Positions 39,311 through 48,206 of a stretch of 64,000 nt of DNA are shown in pieces. Both the position numbers and the translations under genes were made by a program. The notes under the pieces were generated by a model that was given only the letters and a program-made list of their open reading frames with translations, made no database searches and was not told the DNA's origin. This stretch comes from an archaeon (lineage in GTDB: Archaea > Thermoproteota > Nitrososphaeria > Nitrososphaerales > UBA183), in contig JAKASI010000001.1 of the NCBI GenBank assembly GCA_021828185.1, positions 558,001-622,000 on the forward strand, in the 5' to 3' direction. Within the stretch, counting starts at the first letter, position 1. Each line of letters starts with the position of its first letter.

Positions 39311-40831
39311 CTAGGTCACCGTGACGAAGACGTACGAGGACTCCTGGGTCAGGCCGTCTGTCACGGTCACGAGCACGGTGTACCTCCCGGGGGGCACACT
39401 CGAACCGACGTCGACGTTCACTCCGAGGCTGTACGGGGAAGATCCGGCCGGCACCGTCGAGACAGAAGGGGCGACCCTGATCGCTGCCGGGATTGAGGTG
39501 TGGCTCTCCGAATCCGAGACGCTCACGTTCATGGGGACGGGTCGGGACCCCGTGATGACGAGGGAGAAAGACGCGTTTCCGCCAGCCACAACGGCCGCCC
39601 TGTTGGTCCCCGAGACCGCTACCCCGAACCCTGGGGTGTACGACTCGTTCACGAAACCCACGTAGTTCCCTGACATGGATGTGAACCAGAGCCCGCCGTC
39701 CCCCAGCGATATCGATTCGTCGTTCTGTATCTCCGAGTAGTTCGAAGCGGGCGGATCCGACTCGCTGTACTCCGTGAGGGTCCCGGAAGCCGGGTTGAGG
39801 AGGGCAATCTTGTTCGCATAGTGCTCGTTGAACCAGATGTTGCCGTTCGCAGCCTCGACTACGTAGGGGAGGGTGACGCTGAGCCAGGGCACTACCGACG
39901 TAGGATAGGTGGTCCACGTCATGGCTGTCAGGTTGTACATCTGAATGCTCGATGCGTCGTGCTGGGTGACCCAGACCGCCCCGTCTGAGTAGGTGACGCT
40001 CGTCGGCTCTACGATCCTGAAATTCCCACCCACCAGGGTCGGGGTCACTTCTGACGTGACCGAGGCAGGGTCGAACGAGTAGATGTGGCCGTCGCAGTTG
40101 CAAGAATGGGTGGTGGAGTTGGTCGACAGGTTGATGGTGGCGATGTATGCGAGGGTCGAGTTGACGAACTCGATCTGAAGGGGCTCGTATGCCCCGAGCC
40201 CCAGGAGCTTGACCGCCTCAACTGTCATGTTCGGGGCGACGCGGCCCAGCGCCCCAGGCGCCGGAGGGATGTTGTACGAGGTGAACCAGAGGTATCCGTC
40301 GGGGCCGACCGCGAGCCAATATGGGTTTGGCGCCTTCGCCGTGACGTTGAGGGTCACCACTGCCCCGTCTCTTGGATTGACCCCCTGGATCAGGCTGCCG
40401 AACTGGTCGGACGCCCAGACCCGCCCCTGCCAGATCGCTATTCCAGTCGAGCTGACGGACGGGATGCAGTCAGGGGGGAGGGGGGCGGGGTAGTCCGGCC
40501 ATGGGTACTCCACGACAGTCCCGTTGCTGGGGTAGAGGTGGCCTACGCCCGGGACTGCCTGCTCAGCGAACCAGACAGTGCCATCGGAGGCGTTCGTGAC
40601 AGCGTTGGGCCAGCGGTCAACCCCCGGAAGCTTGTACTCGGTCACGCCCCCCAGGTTCATCTTGGCGGTCTGGGTCCTGACAGGGGCGCTCCCTTGAACC
40701 GCCACACACGGAGTGTTCTGGCCACTGGGGAGATACGCCTCATAGGCTGCGAAGGCGGCGACTACCACCACTGCTGCCACTGAAAGCGCCAGCAGACTCT
40801 TCCTCAGGACCCTCTCCTCTGTCGATTTCAC
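39311..40831 (-). CDS. Membrane-anchored Vgb-like beta-propeller surface protein
   Basis: From GTG 40831 this is a 506-residue protein; the frame runs further upstream only as a shadow of the acyl-CoA dehydrogenase gene. An N-terminal membrane helix (LLALSVAAVVVVAAFAAYEA) anchors an extracytoplasmic domain. Repeats with W-F and DG (GTVWFAEQ, GYLWFTSYN, GNIWFNEHYA, GGLWFTSMSG) match streptogramin-lyase/NHL-type propeller blades, and the last 100 residues (ISLVITGSRPVPMNVSV ... YTVLVTVTDG) form an Ig-like beta domain. Many N-x-S/T sites fit a glycosylated surface protein. The GTG overlaps the acyl-CoA dehydrogenase stop by four bases, an odd coupling. Confidence 0.78.
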   Translation of the reverse strand: MKSTEERVLRKSLLALSVAAVVVVAAFAAYEAYLPSGQNTPCVAVQGSAPVRTQTAKMNLGGVTEYKLPGVDRWPNAVTNASDGTVWFAEQAVPGVGHLYPSNGTVVEYPWPDYPAPLPPDCIPSVSSTGIAIWQGRVWASDQFGSLIQGVNPRDGAVVTLNVTAKAPNPYWLAVGPDGYLWFTSYNIPPAPGALGRVAPNMTVEAVKLLGLGAYEPLQIEFVNSTLAYIATINLSTNSTTHSCNCDGHIYSFDPASVTSEVTPTLVGGNFRIVEPTSVTYSDGAVWVTQHDASSIQMYNLTAMTWTTYPTSVVPWLSVTLPYVVEAANGNIWFNEHYANKIALLNPASGTLTEYSESDPPASNYSEIQNDESISLGDGGLWFTSMSGNYVGFVNESYTPGFGVAVSGTNRAAVVAGGNASFSLVITGSRPVPMNVSVSDSESHTSIPAAIRVAPSVSTVPAGSSPYSLGVNVDVGSSVPPGRYTVLVTVTDGLTQESSYVFVTVT

Positions 40832-42048
40832 GAATATGCTTCGAAGCTCTTCCCCAGGGAGCCCAGCGCCATCTTCTGCTCCAGTATCTCGTTGGCCCCC
40901 TCGTAGATCATCGTGACCCTGCTGTCCGCCAGGTGCCTCGCAGGCCTGTTCTCCAGCGAGTAGCCGTTGGCCCCGAAGACCTGGACCGCTCTGCTGGCGG
41001 CGTCGAATGAAGCGTTCGAAGCGAAGTATTTCGCCTTGGTGCAGGCGAGGTCGGTAGCTTCCCGGAGCTGGGTGTTTTTCGGGTCCTCCTCGTACTTCTG
41101 CTTGATGAAGGCCGCTTTGAGCAGAAGGAGCTTCGCCGCGTCCAGGTTCATGGCCATCAGCCCGATGTGCCGCTGGACTAGCTGGTGCTTCCCGATGAGC
41201 TTGCCGTGCTGGAACCTCACCCCCGCGTACCTGACCGCCTCGTCGAGGCAGTCCTGTATGACCCCCACGCACCCCGCGGCCACGCTCAGTCTCCCGTTCA
41301 TCAGCCCCGAGAGCGCCACCGACATCCCTTTGCCCGGCGGACCCAGCATGTCCTCCTTCACGACCTCCGCCTTGTCAAGGTAGACGGTCGAAGTGTCTGC
41401 GGTCGGGAGCCCGAGCTTGTGGGGGATTATCTCGGCCTTGTAGCCGGGGGTGGAGGTGTCCATGATGAACCCGCACATCCCGTCCCTCTTCCCCTTGGGG
41501 TAGGCGAACACCAGGACGTACTTCGCCGTAGACCCGAGCGATATCCACATCTTCTGGCCGGTGAGGTAGTACCTGCCTCCCTTCTCCTCAAAGTAGGTTG
41601 TGAGGGCGGCGGGGTCGCTCCCCGCGTTCGGTTCGGTAAGCCCGAAGGCGAGCACGGCGTCCCCCCTCGTCGCCGGCGGGAGGAACCTGGCCTTCTGTTC
41701 CTCGGTCCCCCAGTGCTGAATAGTCATCTGCCCCAGGGCCATGTGGACGGAGAAGAACGTCCTTACCCCGGTCCCCTCCCTCCCGATCCGTTCCACTGCC
41801 AGGGCATAGGTCACCATGTCCGCCCCCTGCCCGTCCCCATACTTCCGAGACGTGGGGAGGCCCAGGAGGTGGGCCTTCGCGAAGAACGGCTTGATCTGGT
41901 CGTTTATCCTGTGCTCAAGGTAGAATTTGTCCTCTACGGGGCGGAACTCCCTGCAGGCCCTGTCCACCTGCTCCAGCAGCAATGTCTGTTCTTCTGAGGT
42001 GTCGAAGTTCATCTTCGAGAGGTTCATGAATTCGTCTTGCTCTTGCAT
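40828..42048 (-). CDS. Acyl-CoA dehydrogenase
   Basis: This 406-residue FAD enzyme has LAFGLTEPNAGSDPAALTTYFE and YYLTGQKMWISLGSTAKYVLVFA, the two classic ACAD blocks. GRLSVAAGCVGVIQDCLDEAVRYA, VQVFGANGYSLENRPARHLADSRVTMIYEGANEI completes the C-terminal part, with the catalytic Glu in MIYEGANEI. It introduces the alpha-beta double bond in acyl-CoA. It follows the methylmalonyl-CoA mutase B12-binding subunit by six bases, pointing to a short- or branched-chain acyl-CoA that feeds propionyl-CoA. Its stop overlaps the propeller gene start. Confidence 0.93.
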   Translation of the reverse strand: MQEQDEFMNLSKMNFDTSEEQTLLLEQVDRACREFRPVEDKFYLEHRINDQIKPFFAKAHLLGLPTSRKYGDGQGADMVTYALAVERIGREGTGVRTFFSVHMALGQMTIQHWGTEEQKARFLPPATRGDAVLAFGLTEPNAGSDPAALTTYFEEKGGRYYLTGQKMWISLGSTAKYVLVFAYPKGKRDGMCGFIMDTSTPGYKAEIIPHKLGLPTADTSTVYLDKAEVVKEDMLGPPGKGMSVALSGLMNGRLSVAAGCVGVIQDCLDEAVRYAGVRFQHGKLIGKHQLVQRHIGLMAMNLDAAKLLLLKAAFIKQKYEEDPKNTQLREATDLACTKAKYFASNASFDAASRAVQVFGANGYSLENRPARHLADSRVTMIYEGANEILEQKMALGSLGKSFEAYS

Positions 42049-42054
42049 CCCACT

Positions 42055-42486
42055 CTACTCCTTCGACCTCTCTTTTCGGACTCTCCCTCTTACGTGTTCT
42101 ATTATCTCCTCGAAGGAGGTCCCCGGACCATAGAGTCCGGTGATCCCGAGCTTCAGGAGTCTGGGCTTGTCCTCTTCGGGGATGATGCCCCCGCCGACCA
42201 CGACTATGTCCTTCCCCCCCATCTTGTCAAGGAGCTTCTTCACCTTGGGGAACGCCGTCATGTGGGCGCCGTTGAGGAGCGAAAGCGCCACAACGTCCAC
42301 GTCCTCATCGATGGCCATCTGGGCCACCTGCTCGGGTGTGGGGAGGAGCCCGCTGTAGATGACCTCCATCCCTGCGTCTCGGAACGCCCTAGCCAGCACG
42401 AGCACTCCTCTGTCGTGCCCATCGAGCCCAGGTTTTGCAACCAGAATCCTGACCTTCTCCTGAACGGCTTCTGTCCTCTTGGCCAT
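42055..42486 (-). CDS. Methylmalonyl-CoA mutase, B12-binding (small) subunit
   Basis: This 143-residue protein has KVRILVAKPGLDGHDRGVLVLARAF, with D-x-H-x-x-G carrying the His that ligates cobalt in base-off cobalamin. GMEVIYSGLLPTPEQVAQMA and VVVGGGIIPEEDKPRLLKLGI complete the Rossmann-like B12 fold. Archaea usually encode this as a separate subunit of the mutase. It lies 66 bases after the large subunit and six before the acyl-CoA dehydrogenase on the minus strand. Confidence 0.95.
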   Translation of the reverse strand: MAKRTEAVQEKVRILVAKPGLDGHDRGVLVLARAFRDAGMEVIYSGLLPTPEQVAQMAIDEDVDVVALSLLNGAHMTAFPKVKKLLDKMGGKDIVVVGGGIIPEEDKPRLLKLGITGLYGPGTSFEEIIEHVRGRVRKERSKE

Positions 42487-42552
42487 GTGTGCAAAAGCGG
42501 GACCCCGGCGCCTTCAAAACCTTTGCTGCCTGGGGAGGATGGGGCCACGCTG

Positions 42553-44358
42553 CTAGAGAAGCATGGGTTCCCTAAAAGCGCCCCACACTTTTCTTCCGAC
42601 GTCCATCACCTCGCCGAGGGTGGCGTACCGGGTGACAGCCTCGAGCATGGGATAGATCGAGTTCGCGCCCTCGTCCCCGAATGCCTTCTCCAGCTTCGCC
42701 AGGGAAGCCCTGACCTTCGCCTGGTCTCTCTCTCGCTTGACCTTCGCCAGCCTCTTCACCTGGCTCCTCTGCGCCTTGAAGTCGATCTTCAAGAACTCTA
42801 AGGGCTCCTTCTCGGGCTTCGAGTACTTGTTGACTCCCACTATGTTGTCCTTCCCCTCCTCGACCCTCTTCGACAGTCTGTAGGAGTTCTCCGCTATCTC
42901 CCTCTGGAGGTAGCCTGTCTTTATCGCCTTGAGCAGCCCTCCGGCGGCCTCAATCCTGTCGAAGTACTTGAACGCCTCCTCCTCCATCTGTTCCGTCAGC
43001 CACTCGACGTAGTACGAGCCTCCGAGGGGGTCGATCACGCTCGGCACCCCTGTCTCTTCGGCGATGATCTGCTGGGTCCGTAGCGCCACTTCGACCGCCT
43101 GTTCCGTAGGAAGGGCCCACGCTTCGTCATAGGAGTTCGTGTGCAGTGACTGGGTCCCGCCCAGGACCGCAGCCAGCGCTTCGATGGCGGTTCTCACGGC
43201 GTTGTTCAGCGGCTGCTGCCAGGTCAGCGAGGCTCCAGAGGTCTGGGTGTGGAACCTCATCAGCAGGCTCCTCTTGTCCTTGACGCCGTACTTCTCGCTG
43301 AGCACCCTGGCCCAGATCCTCCTCGCGGCCCTGAACTTCGCGACCTCCTCGAAGAAGTCCATGGTCGAGTTGAAGAAGAAGCTCAGCCGCGGCGCGAACT
43401 GCTCCACCTTCAGCCCTGCCTCCAGCCCGAGTTCCACATATCCGAAGCCGTCGGCCAGAGTGAACGCCAGCTCCTGGACCGCGCTCGACCCCGCTTCCCG
43501 GATATGGTACCCGCTTACGCTGATGTAGTTCCAGAGCGGCATCTCTTTCGTGCAGAAGACCATCAGGTCCCTGACCAGCCTGAGGTGCGCTTCGGGCGGG
43601 TAGACCCACTCCTTCTGGGCGATGTACTCTTTCAGCATGTCCGCCTGCACCGTCCCTCTCAGCCTCTCCATGGGGACCCCCTGCCTCTTCGCCACTCCGG
43701 CGTACATGCAGGTGAGGACCGTCGCCGGCGCGTTGATAGTCATCGACGTGCTCACCTTCCCCAGGGGTATGCCGTCGAAGATCACCTCCATGTCCTTCAG
43801 CGAGGAGACGTTGACCCCGCACCGCCCGACCTCGCCGCGGGCCTTCGGATGGTCGCAGTCATACCCGTAGAGCGTCGGCATGTCGAAGGCGACGCTGAGG
43901 CCGGTCTCGCCGTGGTCAAGAAGGAGCTTGAGCCTCCGGTTGGTGTCCTCCGGGGTCCCGAACCCGGAGAACATCCTCATCGTCCAGTTTCTCCCCCTGT
44001 ACATGTTCGGGTAGACCCCTCTGAGGTATGGGTAGACCCCGGGGTACCCCTGGTCGGAATAGTCAGCGTCTGCGACATCTGCCGGGGTGTAGAGCGGCTT
44101 CAGCGGGATTCCCGATGCGGTCTGGTAGTCCCCGCGGGTATCGGGCGACTTCTCAGCCCACTGCCTGTAGACGGTCTCCTCCCACTGCTTGAGGCCTCGC
44201 CGGAGGTTCTCCGCAGCCTTCTTGTCGAAGAGCGTGCCCGCCTCGGCCCTTCTTTCAACGATGGCCTTCGCCTTCTTCTTCCAATACGGGTCCCTGCTGT
44301 CCCTGAGCAACGTGGTTAGCCGCGGCCCGGCCTGGAGATAAACATCCCCTCTAACCAA
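42553..44358 (-). CDS. Methylmalonyl-CoA mutase, catalytic (large) subunit
   Basis: This protein of up to 601 residues interconverts methylmalonyl-CoA and succinyl-CoA. Signatures: PGVYPYLRGVYPNMYRGRNWTMRMFSGFG near residues 105-135, LSVAFDMPTLYGYD, GKVSTSMTINAPA, MPLWNYISVSGYHIREAG, RFHTQTSGASLTWQQPLNNAVRTA and LHTNSYDEAWALPTE. The frame opens at TTG 44358, but the first 16 or so codons are not conserved-looking and TTG 44310 is a good alternative. It is divergent from meaB. The B12 domain is the separate gene downstream. Confidence 0.95.
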   Translation of the reverse strand: MVRGDVYLQAGPRLTTLLRDSRDPYWKKKAKAIVERRAEAGTLFDKKAAENLRRGLKQWEETVYRQWAEKSPDTRGDYQTASGIPLKPLYTPADVADADYSDQGYPGVYPYLRGVYPNMYRGRNWTMRMFSGFGTPEDTNRRLKLLLDHGETGLSVAFDMPTLYGYDCDHPKARGEVGRCGVNVSSLKDMEVIFDGIPLGKVSTSMTINAPATVLTCMYAGVAKRQGVPMERLRGTVQADMLKEYIAQKEWVYPPEAHLRLVRDLMVFCTKEMPLWNYISVSGYHIREAGSSAVQELAFTLADGFGYVELGLEAGLKVEQFAPRLSFFFNSTMDFFEEVAKFRAARRIWARVLSEKYGVKDKRSLLMRFHTQTSGASLTWQQPLNNAVRTAIEALAAVLGGTQSLHTNSYDEAWALPTEQAVEVALRTQQIIAEETGVPSVIDPLGGSYYVEWLTEQMEEEAFKYFDRIEAAGGLLKAIKTGYLQREIAENSYRLSKRVEEGKDNIVGVNKYSKPEKEPLEFLKIDFKAQRSQVKRLAKVKRERDQAKVRASLAKLEKAFGDEGANSIYPMLEAVTRYATLGEVMDVGRKVWGAFREPMLL

Positions 44359-44387
44359 TAAAAAGGGCGCGGGCCGGCCGCCGAGTA

Positions 44388-45296
44388 GTGCAGCTCACAC
44401 GGCTCGCGGCAGCCATCAAGAAGGGGGACAGGGTGGCGCTGGCAAAGGGGATCACCATGGCAGAGAACGCCCCTTCGGAGGGGGCGAACCTGCTGGCCCT
44501 GCTGGGTCCTCCGGGACGTTCGTTCGTGGTCGGGATTACGGGCCCGCCCGGGACCGGCAAGAGCAGCCTCGTGGACCGGCTGATCGGTGCCTACCGTAGC
44601 AAGAGACTGAGGGTGGGGGTCATCGCCGTGGACCCCACCAGCCCGATAACAGGGGGGGCGCTCCTGGGGGACAGGATCCGAATGACGGGGCACGCCGACG
44701 ACGGAGGCGTGTTCATACGGAGCATGGCGTCGAGGGGGTGGTCGGGAGGTCTTTCGAGGGCAACGGCTCAGGTCATCCGGCTCATGGACGCCGCCGGGTT
44801 CGACATCATCCTACTGGAGACCGTAGGCATCGGGCAGTCCGACATCGAAGTTGTGGGGGTTTCGCATGCGGTCCTTGTGGTTCTGATGCCGGGGCTTGGG
44901 GATGACATACAGGTCTCGAAGGCGGGCCTCATGGAGGTGGGAGACATCTATGTGGTCAACAAGTCCGACCTTGAAGGGGCTGACCTCATGATGGTGAGCC
45001 TCCTCTCCCTCTTCAGAGGGAGCCCCCGTTCCCCACCGGTCCTGAGGGTGTCGGCCCTCTCTGGTGAGGGGGTGGAGGCGCTGCAGAGCGCGATCGAGAA
45101 GGTCAGGTCCGGATTCGCTGCCGGGAGCCCCGACCTGAAGCTCAGGAGCATCAGAGGCATGATCGTCGAAACAGCCCGGGGGGCCGCCATGGAGAGGCTG
45201 GCTGCCGCATCTCAGACCCGCATAGCTGCCCTCGCGCAGCTGGTGCTGGAGGGGAAGATGACGGTGGAGGCTGCAGCCGCCAAGCTGGCCCGCTAG
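44388..45296 (+). CDS. meaB: MeaB/ArgK G-protein chaperone of methylmalonyl-CoA mutase
   Basis: This 302-residue GTPase starts at GTG 44388. Walker A is GPPGTGKSSLVDRLI, then VDPTSPITGGALLGDRIRM, SRGWSGGLSRAT, the Walker B/switch IILLETVGIGQSDIEV and the NKSD base motif (YVVNKSDLEGA). It loads and protects adenosylcobalamin in the mutase. It is divergent from the mutase genes, with a TATA-like CCAATAAAAAG about 25 bases upstream. Length is typical of the family. Confidence 0.95.
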   Translation: MQLTRLAAAIKKGDRVALAKGITMAENAPSEGANLLALLGPPGRSFVVGITGPPGTGKSSLVDRLIGAYRSKRLRVGVIAVDPTSPITGGALLGDRIRMTGHADDGGVFIRSMASRGWSGGLSRATAQVIRLMDAAGFDIILLETVGIGQSDIEVVGVSHAVLVVLMPGLGDDIQVSKAGLMEVGDIYVVNKSDLEGADLMMVSLLSLFRGSPRSPPVLRVSALSGEGVEALQSAIEKVRSGFAAGSPDLKLRSIRGMIVETARGAAMERLAAASQTRIAALAQLVLEGKMTVEAAAAKLAR

Positions 45297-45299
45297 GGG

Positions 45300-46421
45300 C
45301 TATCTCTTCTCGATGGGCACATACCTGAGCCCGGTCGGACCCACGTAGACGGCGTCCGGACGGATCAACTTGTTCTCCTCGACCTGTTCGTTATAATGCG
45401 CCATCCATCCGAAGACCCTGCTTGCCGCGAAGATTGGGGTGTAGAGCGGGACGTCGATTCCGAGGAGGTAGAAGATGGGGGCGGCGTAGAAGTCGAGGTT
45501 GGCGGGAATCTTCTTTGCTTCCCACATCTCCTGTTCGATGGTGTCACAGAGCCTGTAGAGCATGTCGTCCCCGCCCCGCCTGTTCAGCATCTCCTTGAGG
45601 TACCCCTTGCAGAGCCGCGCCCGGGGGTCGAACTGCTTGTAGACTCGGTGCCCGAACCCCATCACCTTCCTCCCGTCCCTGAACGACTCCGAGAGGAACT
45701 CCTTCGCTTTCGGCGGGTCCTTCACCTCCAAGAGCATCCCCATGGCGGCCTCGTTGGCGCCGCCATGAAGCGGGCCTTTCAGGGAAGCCATCCCGGCCGC
45801 CGCGGCCGCATAGGGGTCTGCGAGGGTGGACGCTACGACCCTGACGGTGAACGAGGACGCGTTCAGGTCGTGCTCCATATAGAAGATGAGGACCCTCTCG
45901 AACACCCACCGCTCATACTCGGTCGCCTTCCTGGTGGTCAGCATCTGCAGAAGGTCGTCAGAGAAGCTGAGCCCTGCCTTGGGCAGCCTCGGCGTTTCCC
46001 CCCTCGGCACTCTGAGGCAGTTTGCCGCCAGCACCGACATCTTCGCTTCGATCGACATCTCCTTCCCCTCTGTCTGTCCCTCCCTGTCGACGCTCCCGAG
46101 GGCCGAGACCGAGGTCCTGATCACATCGATGGGGTGGGCGTCCTCCCCGAGCTGCCTCATGATATCGAAGACCTTCCGGTCGACCTTGGCTCTGCGCCGT
46201 AGCTCTCTGGTGAACGTTCCGAGTTCGGGGGTCGTCGGCAGCCTCCCCTTGAGGATCAGATACGCCGTCTCCTCAAAACTGGCGCTGGCTGCAAGCTCCG
46301 AGATGGGATACCCCCGGTAGATGAGGGAGCCGTCGCTTGCGCTCTTGCCTATTTTGGTGTCCGTAATCGCGACGCCTGCGAGTCCCTTGGGCACCCTGAT
46401 GGGCTCCCCGGCTTCCGTCAT
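45300..46421 (-). CDS. Citrate synthase / 2-methylcitrate synthase
   Basis: This 373-residue type II-like citrate synthase has GLAGVAITDTKIGKSASDGSLIYRGYPI at the N-terminus. Active-site blocks are SLKGPLHGGANEAAM (His), MGFGHRVYKQFDPRA (His) and the late ASRVFGWMAHYNEQ (Asp is replaced in order by the usual pattern around NLDFYAAPIFYLLGI). Its ATG overlaps the stop of the methylisocitrate lyase gene by four bases, which favours methylcitrate synthase in propionyl-CoA use, though the family often accepts both acetyl- and propionyl-CoA. It is convergent with meaB, 3 bases apart. Confidence 0.92.
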   Translation of the reverse strand: MTEAGEPIRVPKGLAGVAITDTKIGKSASDGSLIYRGYPISELAASASFEETAYLILKGRLPTTPELGTFTRELRRRAKVDRKVFDIMRQLGEDAHPIDVIRTSVSALGSVDREGQTEGKEMSIEAKMSVLAANCLRVPRGETPRLPKAGLSFSDDLLQMLTTRKATEYERWVFERVLIFYMEHDLNASSFTVRVVASTLADPYAAAAAGMASLKGPLHGGANEAAMGMLLEVKDPPKAKEFLSESFRDGRKVMGFGHRVYKQFDPRARLCKGYLKEMLNRRGGDDMLYRLCDTIEQEMWEAKKIPANLDFYAAPIFYLLGIDVPLYTPIFAASRVFGWMAHYNEQVEENKLIRPDAVYVGPTGLRYVPIEKR

Positions 46422-47308
46422 TTCTTCCCCTCCCTCAGCTGCCTGGCGGCCTGCAGCGCGCGGCCGTCGGCTTCCTCGTACCTGTAGTAGTCGATGAGTT
46501 CGTAGAACTCCTTTCGCGTCATGAGCGAACCGAGCATCCCCTTCTGCGTCCCCTTATCCTTCAGTTCAGTGAGCGCGTCTTTGACTGCCTTCATCATCGC
46601 CCGGAACGCGGTCACAGGGAAGATAACCACCTGGTACCCCAGCCTCTCGAACTCCTCAGCGGACATGTACGGGCTCTTTCCGAACTCGGTCATATTAGCC
46701 ATCAGCGGCAGGCCGACCTTCTTCCTGAATTCCGCGAACTCATCCCTGCTTTCCAGCGCCTCAGGGAAGATCATGTCCGCCCCTGCCCTGGTGTACACCC
46801 TCGCCCTTTCGATGGCGGAGTCGATGCCCTCAACCGCCCGGGCGTCCGTTCTCGCAATGATCAGGAGTTCTCCCCCGGCCGCATCCTTCGCCGAGATGAG
46901 CTTCTTTACCATCTCGTCTACCTCCACCACCTCTTTCCCTTCGAGGTGGCCGCACCTCTTCGGCAGCACCTGGTCTTCGATGTGGATCGCCGCCGCCCCT
47001 GCTCCCCGCATTTCTTCTACCGTCCGTGCGACGTTCAGGGCTTCCCCGAACCCAGTGTCAGTGTCGACGATGAGGGGGACCTTCACCCTCGAAGTCACCT
47101 GCCGCGCCGCCCGCGAGACCTCCGTGAGCGTGGTTATCCCCAAGTCAGGGAGCGCGAGAAAGTTGGAGAAGCCGGCCCCCGAGAAGTAGAGCGCTCTGAA
47201 CCCGAGCTTCTCCGCCTGCTTGGCCACCGCAGGGCTGAAAACGCCGGGTGCAACCACGATTTTCTCACTCGCAATCATCTTCCTCAAGGCTCCAGCCTGC
47301 GTGGCCAA
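46418..47308 (-). CDS. prpB: 2-Methylisocitrate lyase (PEP mutase/isocitrate lyase family)
   Basis: This 296-residue TIM-barrel enzyme has PLIVDTDTGFGEALNVARTVEEM, IHIEDQVLPKRCGHLEGKEVV (the KRCGH active-site block with catalytic Cys) and LLIIARTDARAVEGIDSAIERA. The KKCGH/KRCGH context and later FPVTAFRAMMKAVKDAL are typical of PrpB. It splits 2-methylisocitrate to pyruvate and succinate. It precedes the citrate synthase gene with a 4-base overlap. The parallel mutase pathway next door gives the cell two routes for propionyl-CoA. No PrpD is in the window. Confidence 0.92.
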   Translation of the reverse strand: MATQAGALRKMIASEKIVVAPGVFSPAVAKQAEKLGFRALYFSGAGFSNFLALPDLGITTLTEVSRAARQVTSRVKVPLIVDTDTGFGEALNVARTVEEMRGAGAAAIHIEDQVLPKRCGHLEGKEVVEVDEMVKKLISAKDAAGGELLIIARTDARAVEGIDSAIERARVYTRAGADMIFPEALESRDEFAEFRKKVGLPLMANMTEFGKSPYMSAEEFERLGYQVVIFPVTAFRAMMKAVKDALTELKDKGTQKGMLGSLMTRKEFYELIDYYRYEEADGRALQAARQLREGKK

Positions 47309-47401
47309 TCCCGTTCTGCGACTGCGGCCCAGCCTCGTGTTTTATCTTTGTCCCCGAATTCGCCCACCAGCGTTAAATCCGGCCCGGGGTCGGATCGGGG
47401 T

Positions 47402-48121
47402 GTGCTGTCCTACATTTCGCACGACTCGCCCCGGGACATCATCTTCGTCCACGGCGCGGGAGGAAACAGCCTCCTCTGGAAGAGGACGATTCAATACCTG
47501 TCCGGCAGGTCGAAGGCAATCGCCGTCGACCTCCCCGGCCACCCCAGCGGTGAAATCACCTGCAAGTCGGTCGGGGATTACGCCGAAGCCGTTCACGGTT
47601 TCATCGTCGAGTCGCGGCTGGAGACCCCCGTGGTCTGCGGCCATTCGATGGGGGGCGCCATCTCCCTCACATTGGCCCTGACACACCCGGAAGACCTGGG
47701 AGGGCTGATTCTGGTGAGCACCGGGGCGAAGCTTGGGGTCGCCCCCGAGATCATCAACGGTCTGGGCGGAGACCCCATGCGGGCCATCGAGTCGACCATC
47801 ACCCCCTGGAGCTTCAACTCGATCGACCTCGGCATGGGCAGAGAGGCCAGGGCCGCCTTGTCTGTATCGAACCTCCCGGTCTTCCTGAACGACTACCTCG
47901 CATGCGACGGGTTCGACGTGCGGCAGGCGCTCCCAAAGATAGCCGCAAGGACTCTTGTTGTCTGCGGGGACAAGGACCGCATGACCCCCCCGAAGTGGTC
48001 GCACTACCTCAACGCGAACATCGCGGGGTCCGAGCTCTACTTCGTCAAGGACTCCGGCCACATGCTCCCCCTGGAGAAGCCGAAGGCGCTCGCCGGGGTG
48101 ATACAGAGGTTCCTCTCCTGA
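47402..48121 (+). CDS. Alpha/beta-hydrolase
   Basis: From GTG 47402 this is a 239-residue hydrolase; the frame stays open far upstream but only opposite prpB. IIFVHGAGGNSLLWKR is the oxyanion HG block, VVCGHSMGGAISL is the nucleophile elbow G-H-S-M-G, VVCGDKDRMTPP holds the acid and KDSGHMLPLEKP the His. The substrate could be an ester, a lactone or a thioester and cannot be deduced. A TATA-like CGTTAAATCC lies about 30 bases before the GTG, so the transcript is probably leaderless. Confidence 0.88.
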   Translation: MLSYISHDSPRDIIFVHGAGGNSLLWKRTIQYLSGRSKAIAVDLPGHPSGEITCKSVGDYAEAVHGFIVESRLETPVVCGHSMGGAISLTLALTHPEDLGGLILVSTGAKLGVAPEIINGLGGDPMRAIESTITPWSFNSIDLGMGREARAALSVSNLPVFLNDYLACDGFDVRQALPKIAARTLVVCGDKDRMTPPKWSHYLNANIAGSELYFVKDSGHMLPLEKPKALAGVIQRFLS

Positions 48122-48206
48122 CGGGTCTGACCAGGCGGAATGCCTAGTCTCGCAACAGATTCAGACGTCGATATCAACTGGTCGTGGGCGGTCGAAGACT
48201 CTTCTG

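Noticed and set aside
40832..41272. N-terminal extension of the beta-propeller gene
   Set aside because: The 147 residues before GTG 40831 are out-of-frame readings of the acyl-CoA dehydrogenase gene, and a signal-anchor helix starts just after the GTG.
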